NCBI GenBank assembly: GCA_018062515.1
Contig: JAGOSC010000024.1
Coordinates: 1-39,408, forward strand
Direction: 5' to 3'
Length of the DNA stretch: 39,408 bases
Origin: Candidatus Omnitrophota bacterium
Lineage (GTDB): Bacteria; Omnitrophota; Gorgyraeia; Zapsychrales; Zapsychraceae
The translations under genes and the position numbers were made by a program. The notes below the pieces were generated by a model. It worked only from the letters and a program-made list of their open reading frames with translations, was not told the DNA's origin and searched no databases. How positions within the stretch are numbered: position 1 is the first letter of the stretch; each line of letters begins with the position of its first letter. This document shows, one piece after another, positions 7,037 to 15,308 of the stretch.

Positions 7037-8218
7037 TTAAATCTCCTCTTGTTCGATTCGACTTAATATTCTTAACATTCCTTCCTTAAATTTCTCAAAA
7101 TCAGGGAGGAGACTGACAATTAAAAAAGTTCCGTCATCAAAATCATAAAAAAAACCCGGATGAACGAAAACATGATATTTGAGCAATAATTTAGTGACCC
7201 ATTCTTCTTCCGTTTTATAATCAGAGATAGATAACACCGCATACCAGCCGCCTTGTGAATGCAATAAACGGCTGCCTTTAAGCTTCGACATTTCATTTTT
7301 TAGCCAAGAAAAATTTTCCGTAATCCGTTCTCGAATTTGATTTTGTATGTTTTCTTTGAATGGCAGCCAAGATGCGAAAGCATTTTGAACCGGCGTATTG
7401 ACCGATAAAAATGTATCAGAAATTATTTCCAAACGCTGCCGCGCTTCCATGACCAATTCGTCTGGACCGTTAAGAATGATCCATGACAATTTCATCTGCG
7501 GTAAACCTAACATTTTTGAAACACCGTTCATCGTGAATGACAATACTTTTTTATTTCCGGCCAAACTCATCGGTTGTATCTTCGTATGATGAAAATCAAA
7601 AAATACTTCATCACTCAGAAGAGAAATATTCCTGGATGAACATATATGATTAAGACGTTCAAATTCTTGAGAAGAAACGTAATTCCCCGTCGGATTATTA
7701 GGATTAACGAGGACAATCGCTTTAACCTTGGAGTTAAGCTGCTTGATAAGCGCATCCATATCAATGTGCCAACCATCCTCATAAACGAGCGGATAAAATT
7801 CCACCCGCACATCATTGATTTCGCCTAAAAATTGAAATAATGGATAACTCGGGGATGGAAATAAGACGATGTCGTCGGGATCTGTTAATAAACGAAAAAG
7901 ATATGAATACGCTTCGGAAGTCGATGCGGTTAAAAAAATATTTTCTATAGAAACATCTATACCGTTTTGCGCATAAAGTTGAGCGACAGCGCGCCGCGCA
8001 TCCAGTAAACCATGTGAATCCGGAGCGTAGGTTAGATTTTCAAGTTTAGATAAGGGGAGCAGAATTTCTTGCTGCGGATATTTAAATCCGCACGCCGTCG
8101 GGTTTGAAACGGTTAAATCAATAATCTCTCTTCCATCACGTTTTAACTGGTCATAAAGAGAAGTAATGGTATTAGTTTGCCGATCCCAATTTGTCCGTCG
8201 AGAAAAATGCTTATCCAT
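7037..8218 (-). CDS. PLP-dependent aminotransferase, class I/II (fold type I)
   Basis: Fold type I landmarks are present: LTAST for the phosphate site near 96-100, VNPNNPTGN (171-179, Asn175), LSDEVFFDF (201-209, Asp203) and the Schiff-base Lys235 in NGVSKMLGLPQMKLSW. Length 393 is normal. The family transfers amino groups between amino acids and 2-oxo acids; the DEVF and GLPQMKLSW variants place it in an alanine/aspartate-like subgroup, but specificity cannot be fixed. It overlaps the upstream coiled-coil gene by eight bases, and 66 noncoding bases separate it from the response regulator downstream. Confidence 0.9.
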   Translation of the reverse strand: MDKHFSRRTNWDRQTNTITSLYDQLKRDGREIIDLTVSNPTACGFKYPQQEILLPLSKLENLTYAPDSHGLLDARRAVAQLYAQNGIDVSIENIFLTASTSEAYSYLFRLLTDPDDIVLFPSPSYPLFQFLGEINDVRVEFYPLVYEDGWHIDMDALIKQLNSKVKAIVLVNPNNPTGNYVSSQEFERLNHICSSRNISLLSDEVFFDFHHTKIQPMSLAGNKKVLSFTMNGVSKMLGLPQMKLSWIILNGPDELVMEARQRLEIISDTFLSVNTPVQNAFASWLPFKENIQNQIRERITENFSWLKNEMSKLKGSRLLHSQGGWYAVLSISDYKTEEEWVTKLLLKYHVFVHPGFFYDFDDGTFLIVSLLPDFEKFKEGMLRILSRIEQEEI

Positions 8219-8897
8219 CCGCGCGCTTGCTTCTTTCTAATTCTTTTTTAGCCTTTTCTAATTCACCTTCCAAACGTTTATAATCTGATTTGGCGATCCA
8301 GCTGTCTTCCTCTTTCTTTTTGCTCAATTCGGCTATATCCCTCTTTTGTTGAACTAATTCTCGATGCTGATTTTCGACTTGTCCTTTAAGAACGGCGTTT
8401 TCTCTTTCCAAAGTCCGCTTTTCATTATGTTCACGTTGGCATTGTTCCTTGACGTCCCTTAATTCATGGTCTACCTTCAACATCGCGGCGTGTTCTCTGC
8501 TAAAATTTTCTTGTTCCTTTTGGAATTCATTTCGCATGTGAACGAGTTCTTTATTTTTTTTGTTCATTTCTTCCTGCTCTTTTTCATACCAACCGCGTTC
8601 CGTGGCCAATTTTTCCTCTAGTTTTTTAACAAGTGTTTTTTCTTCTTCCAATTGTTTTTGTAATTTCTTCTCAGATAACTCGGCCTGCTCTATTTTTTTC
8701 TCCAAACCAATCATTCTTTTTTCCATTCTATCTAAAGCATCTTTCAATTTTGTATCTTCCGGCGCGGGTTCCTTCTTCTCAACTCTTTTTTTCTTCTTGG
8801 CTAACTTTTTCACTTCCGGAAGTAATAAAACCTCAATAAGCAACACGGTTAATATAACCGTCACAAACATGGCTACAATCATCATAGTTGAATTCAT
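8211..8897 (-). CDS. Single-pass membrane protein with a long coiled coil
   Basis: The first 27 residues form a hydrophobic anchor (MMIVAMFVTVILTVLLIEVLL). A basic stretch with KKLAKKKKRVEKKE follows, then about 160 residues of heptad-like Glu/Lys/Gln/Leu sequence to the C-terminus, a long parallel coiled coil on the cytoplasmic side by the positive-inside rule. No catalytic motif is visible and I do not recognise a family; scaffolding or spacing roles are common for such proteins. Its ATG overlaps the stop of the TPR membrane protein (ATGA), so the two are co-translated and may work together. A 148-codon plus-strand frame opposite it is a shadow. Confidence 0.75.
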   Translation of the reverse strand: MNSTMMIVAMFVTVILTVLLIEVLLLPEVKKLAKKKKRVEKKEPAPEDTKLKDALDRMEKRMIGLEKKIEQAELSEKKLQKQLEEEKTLVKKLEEKLATERGWYEKEQEEMNKKNKELVHMRNEFQKEQENFSREHAAMLKVDHELRDVKEQCQREHNEKRTLERENAVLKGQVENQHRELVQQKRDIAELSKKKEEDSWIAKSDYKRLEGELEKAKKELERSKRADG

Positions 8898-10600
8898 TTA
8901 TTGTCATTCCTTAATTTCATTAATTGTTCGGCTTTGTCTTTTTCGCCCATTTGAAAATAACAGTATGCTAAATTCTGCCGGGTCAGTTGATTGCTATCGT
9001 CGATGAATAAGGCTTTTTCTAATTGTTCCATGGCCAGTGGAATATTTTGTTCGCGGATATAAACAACCGCTAAATTATTGAAAAGCACAACATCCTTAGG
9101 ATCGATCGACAAAGCCTGTTGATACAGTTTAATCGCTTCCGTATTATTTTGCAAAGACTCGTAACAGTGGGCTAAATCGAAATAAATCCCTTTTAAATAT
9201 CCCTGATAAAATTCTTTAATCTGCGGTAATGGCGTTTTTTGAATATAGCTTTGCATAATGTCTTCCGCTTTTCGATACTGTTCCACCGCGGAGGAAAAAT
9301 CATTATTAAAATAATAAGCTTTGCCTAATAAAATTCTCAGGCGTCCGGATTCTTGAAACTTTAGCGCCCTGGTGAATAAGGCGATTTCTGATCGCCAATA
9401 TGTATTTTGTTTAATCGTTAGACACATACTCATCAAAACTAAAATAATACAAACTAAAAGTCTGTTACGCGAAGAAAATCTGTATTTTGTCACAAAAAAA
9501 TACTCGAATAGCGACGATAAAACAATCAATATTCCGACCAATGGTATATACAAAAAATGTTCAAAATTAAGGATCGTTGAATATTCATTGACCAAAGGAA
9601 CTATATTCAGCATCGGGAAAAGGGTAATAAAAAACCATCCGGCGCCGAATAATATTATTTTCCTTTGATCACTCTGCGCTTTTATAACCACAACCATAAA
9701 ACTAAAAATCACCGCACTCATGACAATCCAAGATGCAACATTGGAATTTAAGACATCGACGCTGCGGTAATAATGTAAATTGATCGGGACAAAAATAATT
9801 GAAAAATACGTAAGAAGTGATCTTGGAATGGCCTTGAACCGTAGGACATATTCTCCATACGGATCAAATATACTGTTCAGTGAAGTTCCCAATACCATCT
9901 TTCTAAATAAGAAATAAGCTACCAGAACCAAAAATAAACCCAAAACCTTTACATATTTTCGATCTTTTCCCCTGTGAAAAATCCATTCATATAAAAGGAT
10001 CAAGATTGGGAAAACAATCATTTGCTCTTTAACTAAACAACCTAAGAAAAAAAGAACAGCGACGAGTACATAACATGCTTTAATATCTTCCTCTCTGCTT
10101 TTAAGATACAACCAGAAGCTGGAAAACATCAGCAAAGTCAGAAATAAATTTGATATTCCCGAAATACACGCCACCGCCTCAGTCTGTATAGGATGGATAA
10201 GAAAAAAAAGCGGGATAAAAATATTAGTATTATTTCGAGAAGGGAATATTCTTAATAGAAGAACATAAAGCAGGCACGCATTAATGACGTGAATAATAAT
10301 GTTAAACAGATGATAGGCAAAAGAATGCAATCCAAAAAATTTATATTCCACGCGATACAATAATTCAATCAATGGCCGATAATAAACATTTACCAAGTGG
10401 GCGGACGGACCATCAATTTTTTTGGACTGAAAAATATTGTTAAGATCAAAATTATTGATATTTGGATTATTAACAATAAAAACCGTATCGTCGTGGACGA
10501 ATGGATGGTTGATGGCATTGCCGTAGGCGAGGAGCCCAATAAAAAGAAAGATTAAAAAAATCCAGGCAGGTTTAATCGATGTGAAGCTGAACGGCTTCAT
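8894..10600 (-). CDS. TMTC-like polytopic membrane protein with C-terminal TPRs
   Basis: This is a 568-residue GT-C-type membrane protein. After the first TM the lumenal loop has VHDD (35-38, Asp37/Asp38), the acidic pair typical of lipid-phosphate-sugar-dependent GT-C enzymes. A YYRPLIELLYRVEY segment and FGLHSFAYHLFNIIIHVINA follow, as in the TMTC/O-mannosyltransferase-like family. About ten further TM helices lead to at least three TPR-like repeats (about 420-560, for example AIKLYQQALSIDPKDVVLFN). Such proteins are thought to glycosylate exported proteins or lipids, with TPRs binding the acceptor; substrate unknown. It follows the HPt gene by two bases and is coupled to the coiled-coil gene. 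Confidence 0.82.
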   Translation of the reverse strand: MKPFSFTSIKPAWIFLIFLFIGLLAYGNAINHPFVHDDTVFIVNNPNINNFDLNNIFQSKKIDGPSAHLVNVYYRPLIELLYRVEYKFFGLHSFAYHLFNIIIHVINACLLYVLLLRIFPSRNNTNIFIPLFFLIHPIQTEAVACISGISNLFLTLLMFSSFWLYLKSREEDIKACYVLVAVLFFLGCLVKEQMIVFPILILLYEWIFHRGKDRKYVKVLGLFLVLVAYFLFRKMVLGTSLNSIFDPYGEYVLRFKAIPRSLLTYFSIIFVPINLHYYRSVDVLNSNVASWIVMSAVIFSFMVVVIKAQSDQRKIILFGAGWFFITLFPMLNIVPLVNEYSTILNFEHFLYIPLVGILIVLSSLFEYFFVTKYRFSSRNRLLVCIILVLMSMCLTIKQNTYWRSEIALFTRALKFQESGRLRILLGKAYYFNNDFSSAVEQYRKAEDIMQSYIQKTPLPQIKEFYQGYLKGIYFDLAHCYESLQNNTEAIKLYQQALSIDPKDVVLFNNLAVVYIREQNIPLAMEQLEKALFIDDSNQLTRQNLAYCYFQMGEKDKAEQLMKLRNDNK

Positions 10601-10602
10601 TA

Positions 10603-10950
10603 TTACAATTCTTTTTTTAACGTCACGATTCTGGTCTTGAGGGCCGCGTATTCTCGATCCAAATCTTTCAACAGCATATCCAAATCCGAAGCATTTTTTT
10701 CCGAGCCGCGCGTTTCAAGTTTTATAGTAACGGCGCGCAAAGGTTTGGCGGATATGTTTCCCGACGCGCCTTTAATCGAATGCGCGATGCTTTTAATCGT
10801 TTCAAAATCTTTTGTCGCCGCTGCTTCGGTTAATTTCTCTCTTTTTTGTTCAAAATCTTCGACAAAAATATCGAGGAGTTCTTTTAATAAATCCTTATCT
10901 TCCTGCACCCTATCCATAAATTCCGGAACGTCAATAATCTCATCACTCAT
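10603..10950 (-). CDS. HPt-domain phosphotransfer protein
   Basis: This is a helical-bundle HPt domain with the phospho-accepting histidine in AHSIKGASGNI (His57 from ATG 10950). The frame continues upstream to a TTG at 10983, but the ATG at 10950 overlaps the kinase stop by eight bases and gives a normal-sized 115-residue protein beginning MSDEIIDVPEF. Encoded directly after the hybrid kinase, it should take phosphate from the kinase's receiver domain and pass it to a regulator. The CheY-like protein at 6551-6970 is a candidate acceptor. Confidence 0.92.
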   Translation of the reverse strand: MSDEIIDVPEFMDRVQEDKDLLKELLDIFVEDFEQKREKLTEAAATKDFETIKSIAHSIKGASGNISAKPLRAVTIKLETRGSEKNASDLDMLLKDLDREYAALKTRIVTLKKEL

Positions 10951-13261
10951 GTTTTTCTTTTCCTTTGCTGACAATTTTCCCAATAGTTAAAAACAATTCT
11001 TTTCTGTCGATAGGCTTGGATACATAACCATCCATGCCCGCGTCCAGACAGCGGCCCTTATCTTCCTGCATGGCCCGGGCCGTCAACGCAATAATCGGCA
11101 CGTGTTTTCCCGTCGTCTGTTCATTTTCCCTGATGAGTCTGGTAGCTTCAAGCCCGTCGAGAATGGGCATATTGGCATCCATAAGAACTACATCAAAATT
11201 TTCGTGTAATGCTTTATTGACGGCTTCTTGGCCGTTTTCGACGGCGCTTACCGTCCAGCCTTGTTTTTCAAGAAGTTTGACAGCTATTTTTTGATTAACC
11301 AGATTATCTTCGGCTAAAAGAATTTTAAGTCCTTTCAACTGTTCTAAAATAAATTTCTCATCCACCGCAACAGGATCAATATCAGCGACGGAGCTCAATG
11401 CACTTTTCTTAACTGTCTTGAATACGGCGGTAAAATGAAACGTGCTTCCCTTCGATTCTTCGCTTTCCACCCATACTCGTCCGCCCATCATATCAACCAA
11501 ACGTTTACAAATGGCCAAACCTAATCCGGTTCCTCCAAATCGACGGGTCGTCGAATCATCCGCTTGGGTGAAAATTTCAAATATTTTCTCGTGCTTGTCT
11601 TTAGGAATACCAATTCCCTCGTCGATAACAGAAAAAAGAAGCATAACATCGCTGTTTGTTTTGGAAGCGACCTTGATTTCCGTCGTAATTTTTCCTTTAT
11701 GAGTAAATTTGATAGCATTGTTAATCAAGTTAACCAATACTTGCCGTAAGCGGACGGGATCTCCCAGCACCAGTTCAGGAACGTTTTCATGTATCTTTAA
11801 TGCCGTTTCTAAATTTTTATTTTTCGCCAGAACCGACATCCCCTTGGTCACGCTATTCGCCACATTATGCAGATGAAATTCAATTTCCTCTAATTTGATT
11901 TTGCCGACTTCCACGCGCGATAAGTCAAGAATATCATTTAAAAGGCTCAAGAGATTAATAGAAGCGTCCTTGGCAACTTCGAGATTTTCTTTTTGTTCGG
12001 GATTTAAAGGCGTATCGAGGGTTAAATCAATCATACCGATAACCGTATTAATCGGCGTACGCACTTCATGGGACATATTGGCCAAGAACAAAGACTTCGC
12101 GCTATTGGCTTCTTCGGCGGCTAATTTCGCTTGGATCAACATTTCTTGAGTTCGTTTTTGTTTGGTAATATCCTGCATAATACCGACGGAACCGACAATA
12201 TTATTCTCAGAATCCATGAGAACGTTGACCGAAAGATTAATATCAATAATTTCGCCGGTCTTTCTCGTAATTTTTGTTTCCATGTGATGCATAAATCCGA
12301 TTTTACGGATATTGCTCGCCCGAATTTTATCCCATTCTTCTTTCGGATATAAACAGCTGACATGTTTCAAATATATGTCTTTTTTCTTTAAGCCGAATAA
12401 TTCTTCAGTATATTTATTCCAGGAAACAATCCGTTCCTGATCATCCGTCAATGTAATACCGGCGGCGGTATTATCAAGAATAACCCTTATTTTATTTTCC
12501 GATTCCTTAATTTTTCTTTCCGCGACTTTTTGCATTGTTATATCTCTAATAATACTAATGGCGCCAATAATATTTCCGTCCAGATCCTTTAAAGTCGAAG
12601 AAGATAAATTTACATCCAATAAATCCCCGTCATTTTTATAAAGTTGTGTTTCTATGTCGTCGCGTACTCCCGGTTTTCGAACCCCAAAACTTTTTATCCG
12701 CTTCCACTCCGCGGACGGAAATAAATTCTTTACCGGCATGTTGAATAAAACTCCTTTTCCCCGGCCCAACATTTTTTCCGCATATGGATTCCAAGCCACT
12801 AATCGTTCTGTTTTATCGATAACAATGATCGCGGCGGCAGAATTATTAAACACCGTCTGGAAAAGCTCTTTGGATTCGATCAATTCTTTTTCATACCATT
12901 TTCGAGACGTCACATCCTCGACATGTAAATCCATCCACTTAACTTTACCCGCTTCGTCGGAAACCAAGACGGCAGAAATAGAACACAATAACGGATTTCC
13001 GTTACCCGCTTTTAACCGAGCTTCATATTTAACAACTTTCTTGTCGCTGTTTATTTGTTTCTTAAATATTTGGTACTTCCGTTGATCTTCAAAAAGATCT
13101 TCCAGGAAAAGATCGTTCATTTTCTTAAGCGTATAACCGAAGGTATGCAGCATGGCGGGATTCATGTAAATAATTTTCGGCTTAAGATTAGCTGACGAAC
13201 GCAAAATATTTGTTTGCACGTTATCCAAAATATCTTTAAAATCCGCTGCTTCATTTGACAT
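10943..13261 (-). CDS. Soluble hybrid sensor histidine kinase with three PAS domains
   Basis: There are 772 residues and no transmembrane helix. Three PAS-like domains occupy about 8-120, 130-245 and 255-368; the second and third are similar to each other and end in IRDITMQK and MQDITKQK. The HisKA motif MSHEVRTPINTVIG has His398. The catalytic domain has the N box NLINNAIKF (511-519), G1 DEGIGIP (547-553) and G2 GGTGLGLAI (576-584). A C-terminal receiver has Glu651/Asp652, acceptor Asp695 (LMDANMP), Thr727 and Lys749. It is a His-Asp hybrid kinase that needs the adjacent HPt protein. The signal is unknown; PAS domains suggest redox or small-ligand sensing. The gene starts one base after a small two-TM protein that may be its membrane partner. 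Confidence 0.95.
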   Translation of the reverse strand: MSNEAADFKDILDNVQTNILRSSANLKPKIIYMNPAMLHTFGYTLKKMNDLFLEDLFEDQRKYQIFKKQINSDKKVVKYEARLKAGNGNPLLCSISAVLVSDEAGKVKWMDLHVEDVTSRKWYEKELIESKELFQTVFNNSAAAIIVIDKTERLVAWNPYAEKMLGRGKGVLFNMPVKNLFPSAEWKRIKSFGVRKPGVRDDIETQLYKNDGDLLDVNLSSSTLKDLDGNIIGAISIIRDITMQKVAERKIKESENKIRVILDNTAAGITLTDDQERIVSWNKYTEELFGLKKKDIYLKHVSCLYPKEEWDKIRASNIRKIGFMHHMETKITRKTGEIIDINLSVNVLMDSENNIVGSVGIMQDITKQKRTQEMLIQAKLAAEEANSAKSLFLANMSHEVRTPINTVIGMIDLTLDTPLNPEQKENLEVAKDASINLLSLLNDILDLSRVEVGKIKLEEIEFHLHNVANSVTKGMSVLAKNKNLETALKIHENVPELVLGDPVRLRQVLVNLINNAIKFTHKGKITTEIKVASKTNSDVMLLFSVIDEGIGIPKDKHEKIFEIFTQADDSTTRRFGGTGLGLAICKRLVDMMGGRVWVESEESKGSTFHFTAVFKTVKKSALSSVADIDPVAVDEKFILEQLKGLKILLAEDNLVNQKIAVKLLEKQGWTVSAVENGQEAVNKALHENFDVVLMDANMPILDGLEATRLIRENEQTTGKHVPIIALTARAMQEDKGRCLDAGMDGYVSKPIDRKELFLTIGKIVSKGKEKHE

Positions 13262-13262
13262 A

Positions 13263-13562
13263 TTAATCTTTATTCCTTGTAAATTTTAAATTGATGGCCA
13301 TGGCTACGACGTTAAAAATAATAACAGCCAAGCCTAAGGCTTCGGCACATAAGGTCATAATGGTGGACCAATTGTTGCGAAGATCCTCCGTCATGGTTTC
13401 ATGGCCGAAAAAGGAAACAATTCCAATGGCTAAAAAAACGGAGAATCCAGCTAATACAAAAAGCAAAAGGGAAAACAAAAAAGAAATTAACACGACATAG
13501 AGATTGTAATGCCTTAAACTCCCCTTAGACACACGGCTGGCAAAAATTCCGATTCTTTTCAT
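13263..13562 (-). CDS. Small two-TM membrane protein upstream of the hybrid kinase
   Basis: The 99-residue protein has a basic N-terminus (KRIGIFASRVSKGSLRHYN) and a first TM (LYVVLISFLFSLLLFVLAGF) running on into a hydrophobic stretch to about 51. A short polar loop (GHETMTEDLRNNW) precedes a second TM (LCAEALGLAVIIFNVVAMAI) and the basic end KFTRNKD. No family is recognised. It precedes the kinase gene with no real spacer, and the kinase lacks its own membrane anchor, so this protein could tether it or supply the input; that is inference. The 132 AT-rich bases before it (13563-13694) probably hold the operon promoter, but I see no convincing -35/-10 pair. Confidence 0.65.
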   Translation of the reverse strand: MKRIGIFASRVSKGSLRHYNLYVVLISFLFSLLLFVLAGFSVFLAIGIVSFFGHETMTEDLRNNWSTIMTLCAEALGLAVIIFNVVAMAINLKFTRNKD

Positions 13563-13694
13563 ACCGCGTTTTCCCTACTCGTCGAAGTCTTTCGTAAATT
13601 TAGTTGAATTATTTTACCATCAAAAAAATAAGATATAATTTAAAAATCAAATATTTCGTCCGTAATGCCGGTTTAAATCGACTTTACCCGCCTC

Positions 13695-14306
13695 TTAGCG
13701 TTCGAATTTAACTACTTTTTCCCACCACTGACTGCTGTCCCAGGCTTTAAGTTGCTTCCATAAATTCTTGGCTGTTTTTGTCTTAAGAAATTTGGGCGCT
13801 TTATCAAAAAACTTTTTCGCTTTGGTATATCCGCTGTCGTAATATTCTTTAGCTTGAAGTAAACATTCTAAAATATCCGCGTCGCGCGCTACGATACTTG
13901 CCTTAGTTTTTTGTTCCTCGTATTCTCGACGGAAATCATGCATTTCTTTATGGACCTTAACATTCAAATCACGCATTTGATCGTTGAAGACACGCTTTTC
14001 TGCCTCGCGGAAATTAATATAATGATGTCCCATTTTATGCAAGTCATTAATTCTGGCTTCATGGATATCATTGAATAATGCCATGGTCATGACTTTGTGC
14101 GGATCGGCTTTTTCCAGATGAGCGATATAATACCCAATAATGGCACAGCGGAATGAATGTTCTGCGACACTTTCCGGTTCCTTGATACCGACGACCCACC
14201 AGCCGCTGCGTTTGATATGTTTCAGCAATCCGGTTTCGGCGAAGAAATTTAAAGCATGAACAGAATCGTTATTTTTATTTTTGTTTTCTTTGTCGGTTGA
14301 TTTCAT
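13695..14306 (-). CDS. HD-domain protein (HDDC2/YfbR-like) with altered HD motif
   Basis: The 203-residue protein resembles HD-superfamily 5'-deoxynucleotidase-like proteins: LKHIKRSGWWVVGI, VAEHSFRCAIIGYYIA (His50), then MALFNDIHEARINDL (74-88) and ARDADILECLLQAKEY (Asp142/Asp144). In the family the second motif is normally FHD; here it reads FND, so metal ligand His is Asn79. The base sequence around 14066-14072 shows this plainly. The C-terminal third is basic. ATG 14306 is chosen because the conserved domain starts about 18 residues later; this gives a 32-nt overlap with the methyltransferase gene. Loss of one metal ligand could reduce or redirect phosphohydrolase activity. Confidence 0.78.
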   Translation of the reverse strand: MKSTDKENKNKNNDSVHALNFFAETGLLKHIKRSGWWVVGIKEPESVAEHSFRCAIIGYYIAHLEKADPHKVMTMALFNDIHEARINDLHKMGHHYINFREAEKRVFNDQMRDLNVKVHKEMHDFRREYEEQKTKASIVARDADILECLLQAKEYYDSGYTKAKKFFDKAPKFLKTKTAKNLWKQLKAWDSSQWWEKVVKFER

Positions 14307-14997
14307 AACATACGATGGTCGTCGCGGCAGCGGCATTAAATGTGACGGTATTGACATGCATCGGGATGCTGACGCGCTGGTCGAGTTCTTTTTCAATGAT
14401 ATCCCGAATTCCCTTTTGCTCTGACCCAATAACGAGCCCCAAAGGAAATTGAAACTTCACTTCCTCAATCGGTTCTCCGTCGGTGGGCACGGCTCCTACG
14501 ATATGAAAACCCAGTTCCTTGGCCGCGCGGATGGCTTTATTAATATTTCCTACCTTGGCTATTTGAACATAATTTTCTCCGCCGGAAGCCACTCTCAAAA
14601 CAGATTCAGTAACTTCTACGGATTTATGCGTCGGTAAGGCCAGAGAGAAATGGCCAAAACATCCTAAACTTCGAATGATGGCGCCTAAATTTTGCGGGTC
14701 ATTTAACTCATCGAGAAACAGCACAACCCTTTTTTTCTTGAGCGCGTATTCCAGCATTTCATCATACGCAACATACTCATAATCCGTTAAATCAGCGATC
14801 ACTCCCTGTGCGTTGGAATTACGGGTCATTTTTAAAATCATCGATTTATCGACGACGCGAACAGGAATTCCGCGCTGTTTAGCTTTTTTATGAATATAGT
14901 CCGCTTCTTTAAAATCACGTTGAATGGTTATAGCATTAATACTCGCCGGATTGGCTCTTAAGCGCTCGATCACCGGGTTTTTTCCGTAAATTCTCAC
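14275..14997 (-). CDS. rlmB: RlmB-like 23S rRNA ribose 2'-O-methyltransferase
   Basis: The N-terminal SpoU substrate-binding domain begins YGKNPVIERLRA, as in RlmB (which methylates G2251 in E. coli numbering). SPOUT motifs are DELNDPQNLGAIIRSLGCFG (96-115, Arg109), LGLVIGSEQKGI (186-197, Glu193) and RVSIPMHVNTVTFNAAAA (208-225, Asn221). Motif 3 is variant: TFNAAAATTI in place of SLNVSVAAGI, with the key Asn kept. The start is a GTG with GGGGGAG six bases upstream, immediately after the lipoprotein stop. Assignment to RlmB rather than another TrmH-family enzyme rests on the N-terminal pattern and length. Confidence 0.83.
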   Translation of the reverse strand: MRIYGKNPVIERLRANPASINAITIQRDFKEADYIHKKAKQRGIPVRVVDKSMILKMTRNSNAQGVIADLTDYEYVAYDEMLEYALKKKRVVLFLDELNDPQNLGAIIRSLGCFGHFSLALPTHKSVEVTESVLRVASGGENYVQIAKVGNINKAIRAAKELGFHIVGAVPTDGEPIEEVKFQFPLGLVIGSEQKGIRDIIEKELDQRVSIPMHVNTVTFNAAAATTIVCYEINRQRKQK

Positions 14998-15000
14998 GGT

Positions 15001-15279
15001 TTACTCCCCCGCCTGTGTGGAATCAATTATTTTTGTCCGCTCATCAACTTCTTGTGCATACATATCGTCTAATTTTTGTGTTTCATCCAAATATTCAGAA
15101 TAAGTAATTTCTTTTCGAAGATACTTACTTTCCATGGCATCTTTCTTTTCTTTATAACTGGAATAATGCGGGTCTTCAATAATGGTCGACGGCTCATTCA
15201 AATAGGAACCTAAACCTCTTCCTTCATAAGAACAACCGGCCATCATCAATATTACAAGAATACCAATAACATTTTTCAT
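15001..15279 (-). CDS. Small lipoprotein of unknown function
   Basis: A 92-residue product starts MKNVIGILVILMMAGCSY, a type II signal with lipobox MAGC, so it should be lipidated and exported. The mature 77 residues are highly charged and Tyr-rich, with repeated acidic-helix character (KEKKDAMESKYLRKEITY). ATG 15279 has AAAGGA about seven bases upstream. It lies between a GT2 gene and the RlmB-like gene on the same strand. No family is recognised. Confidence 0.7.
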   Translation of the reverse strand: MKNVIGILVILMMAGCSYEGRGLGSYLNEPSTIIEDPHYSSYKEKKDAMESKYLRKEITYSEYLDETQKLDDMYAQEVDERTKIIDSTQAGE

Positions 15280-15308
15280 ACTAAATCCTTTGATAAAAAT
15301 TTTTTATA

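Noticed and set aside
8560..9006. 148-codon plus-strand frame, Ser/Phe-rich
   Set aside because: It lies opposite the Lys/Glu-rich coiled-coil gene and its composition is the mirror of that sequence; there is no ribosome-binding site or family resemblance.
12654..13085. 143-codon plus-strand frame
   Set aside because: It is antisense to the PAS region of the hybrid kinase, which has clear domain motifs in the other frame.
13563..13694. Possible terminator or promoter between the HD gene and the two-TM protein gene
   Set aside because: The stretch is AT-rich but I found no stem with a U-run and no convincing spaced -35/-10 pair.
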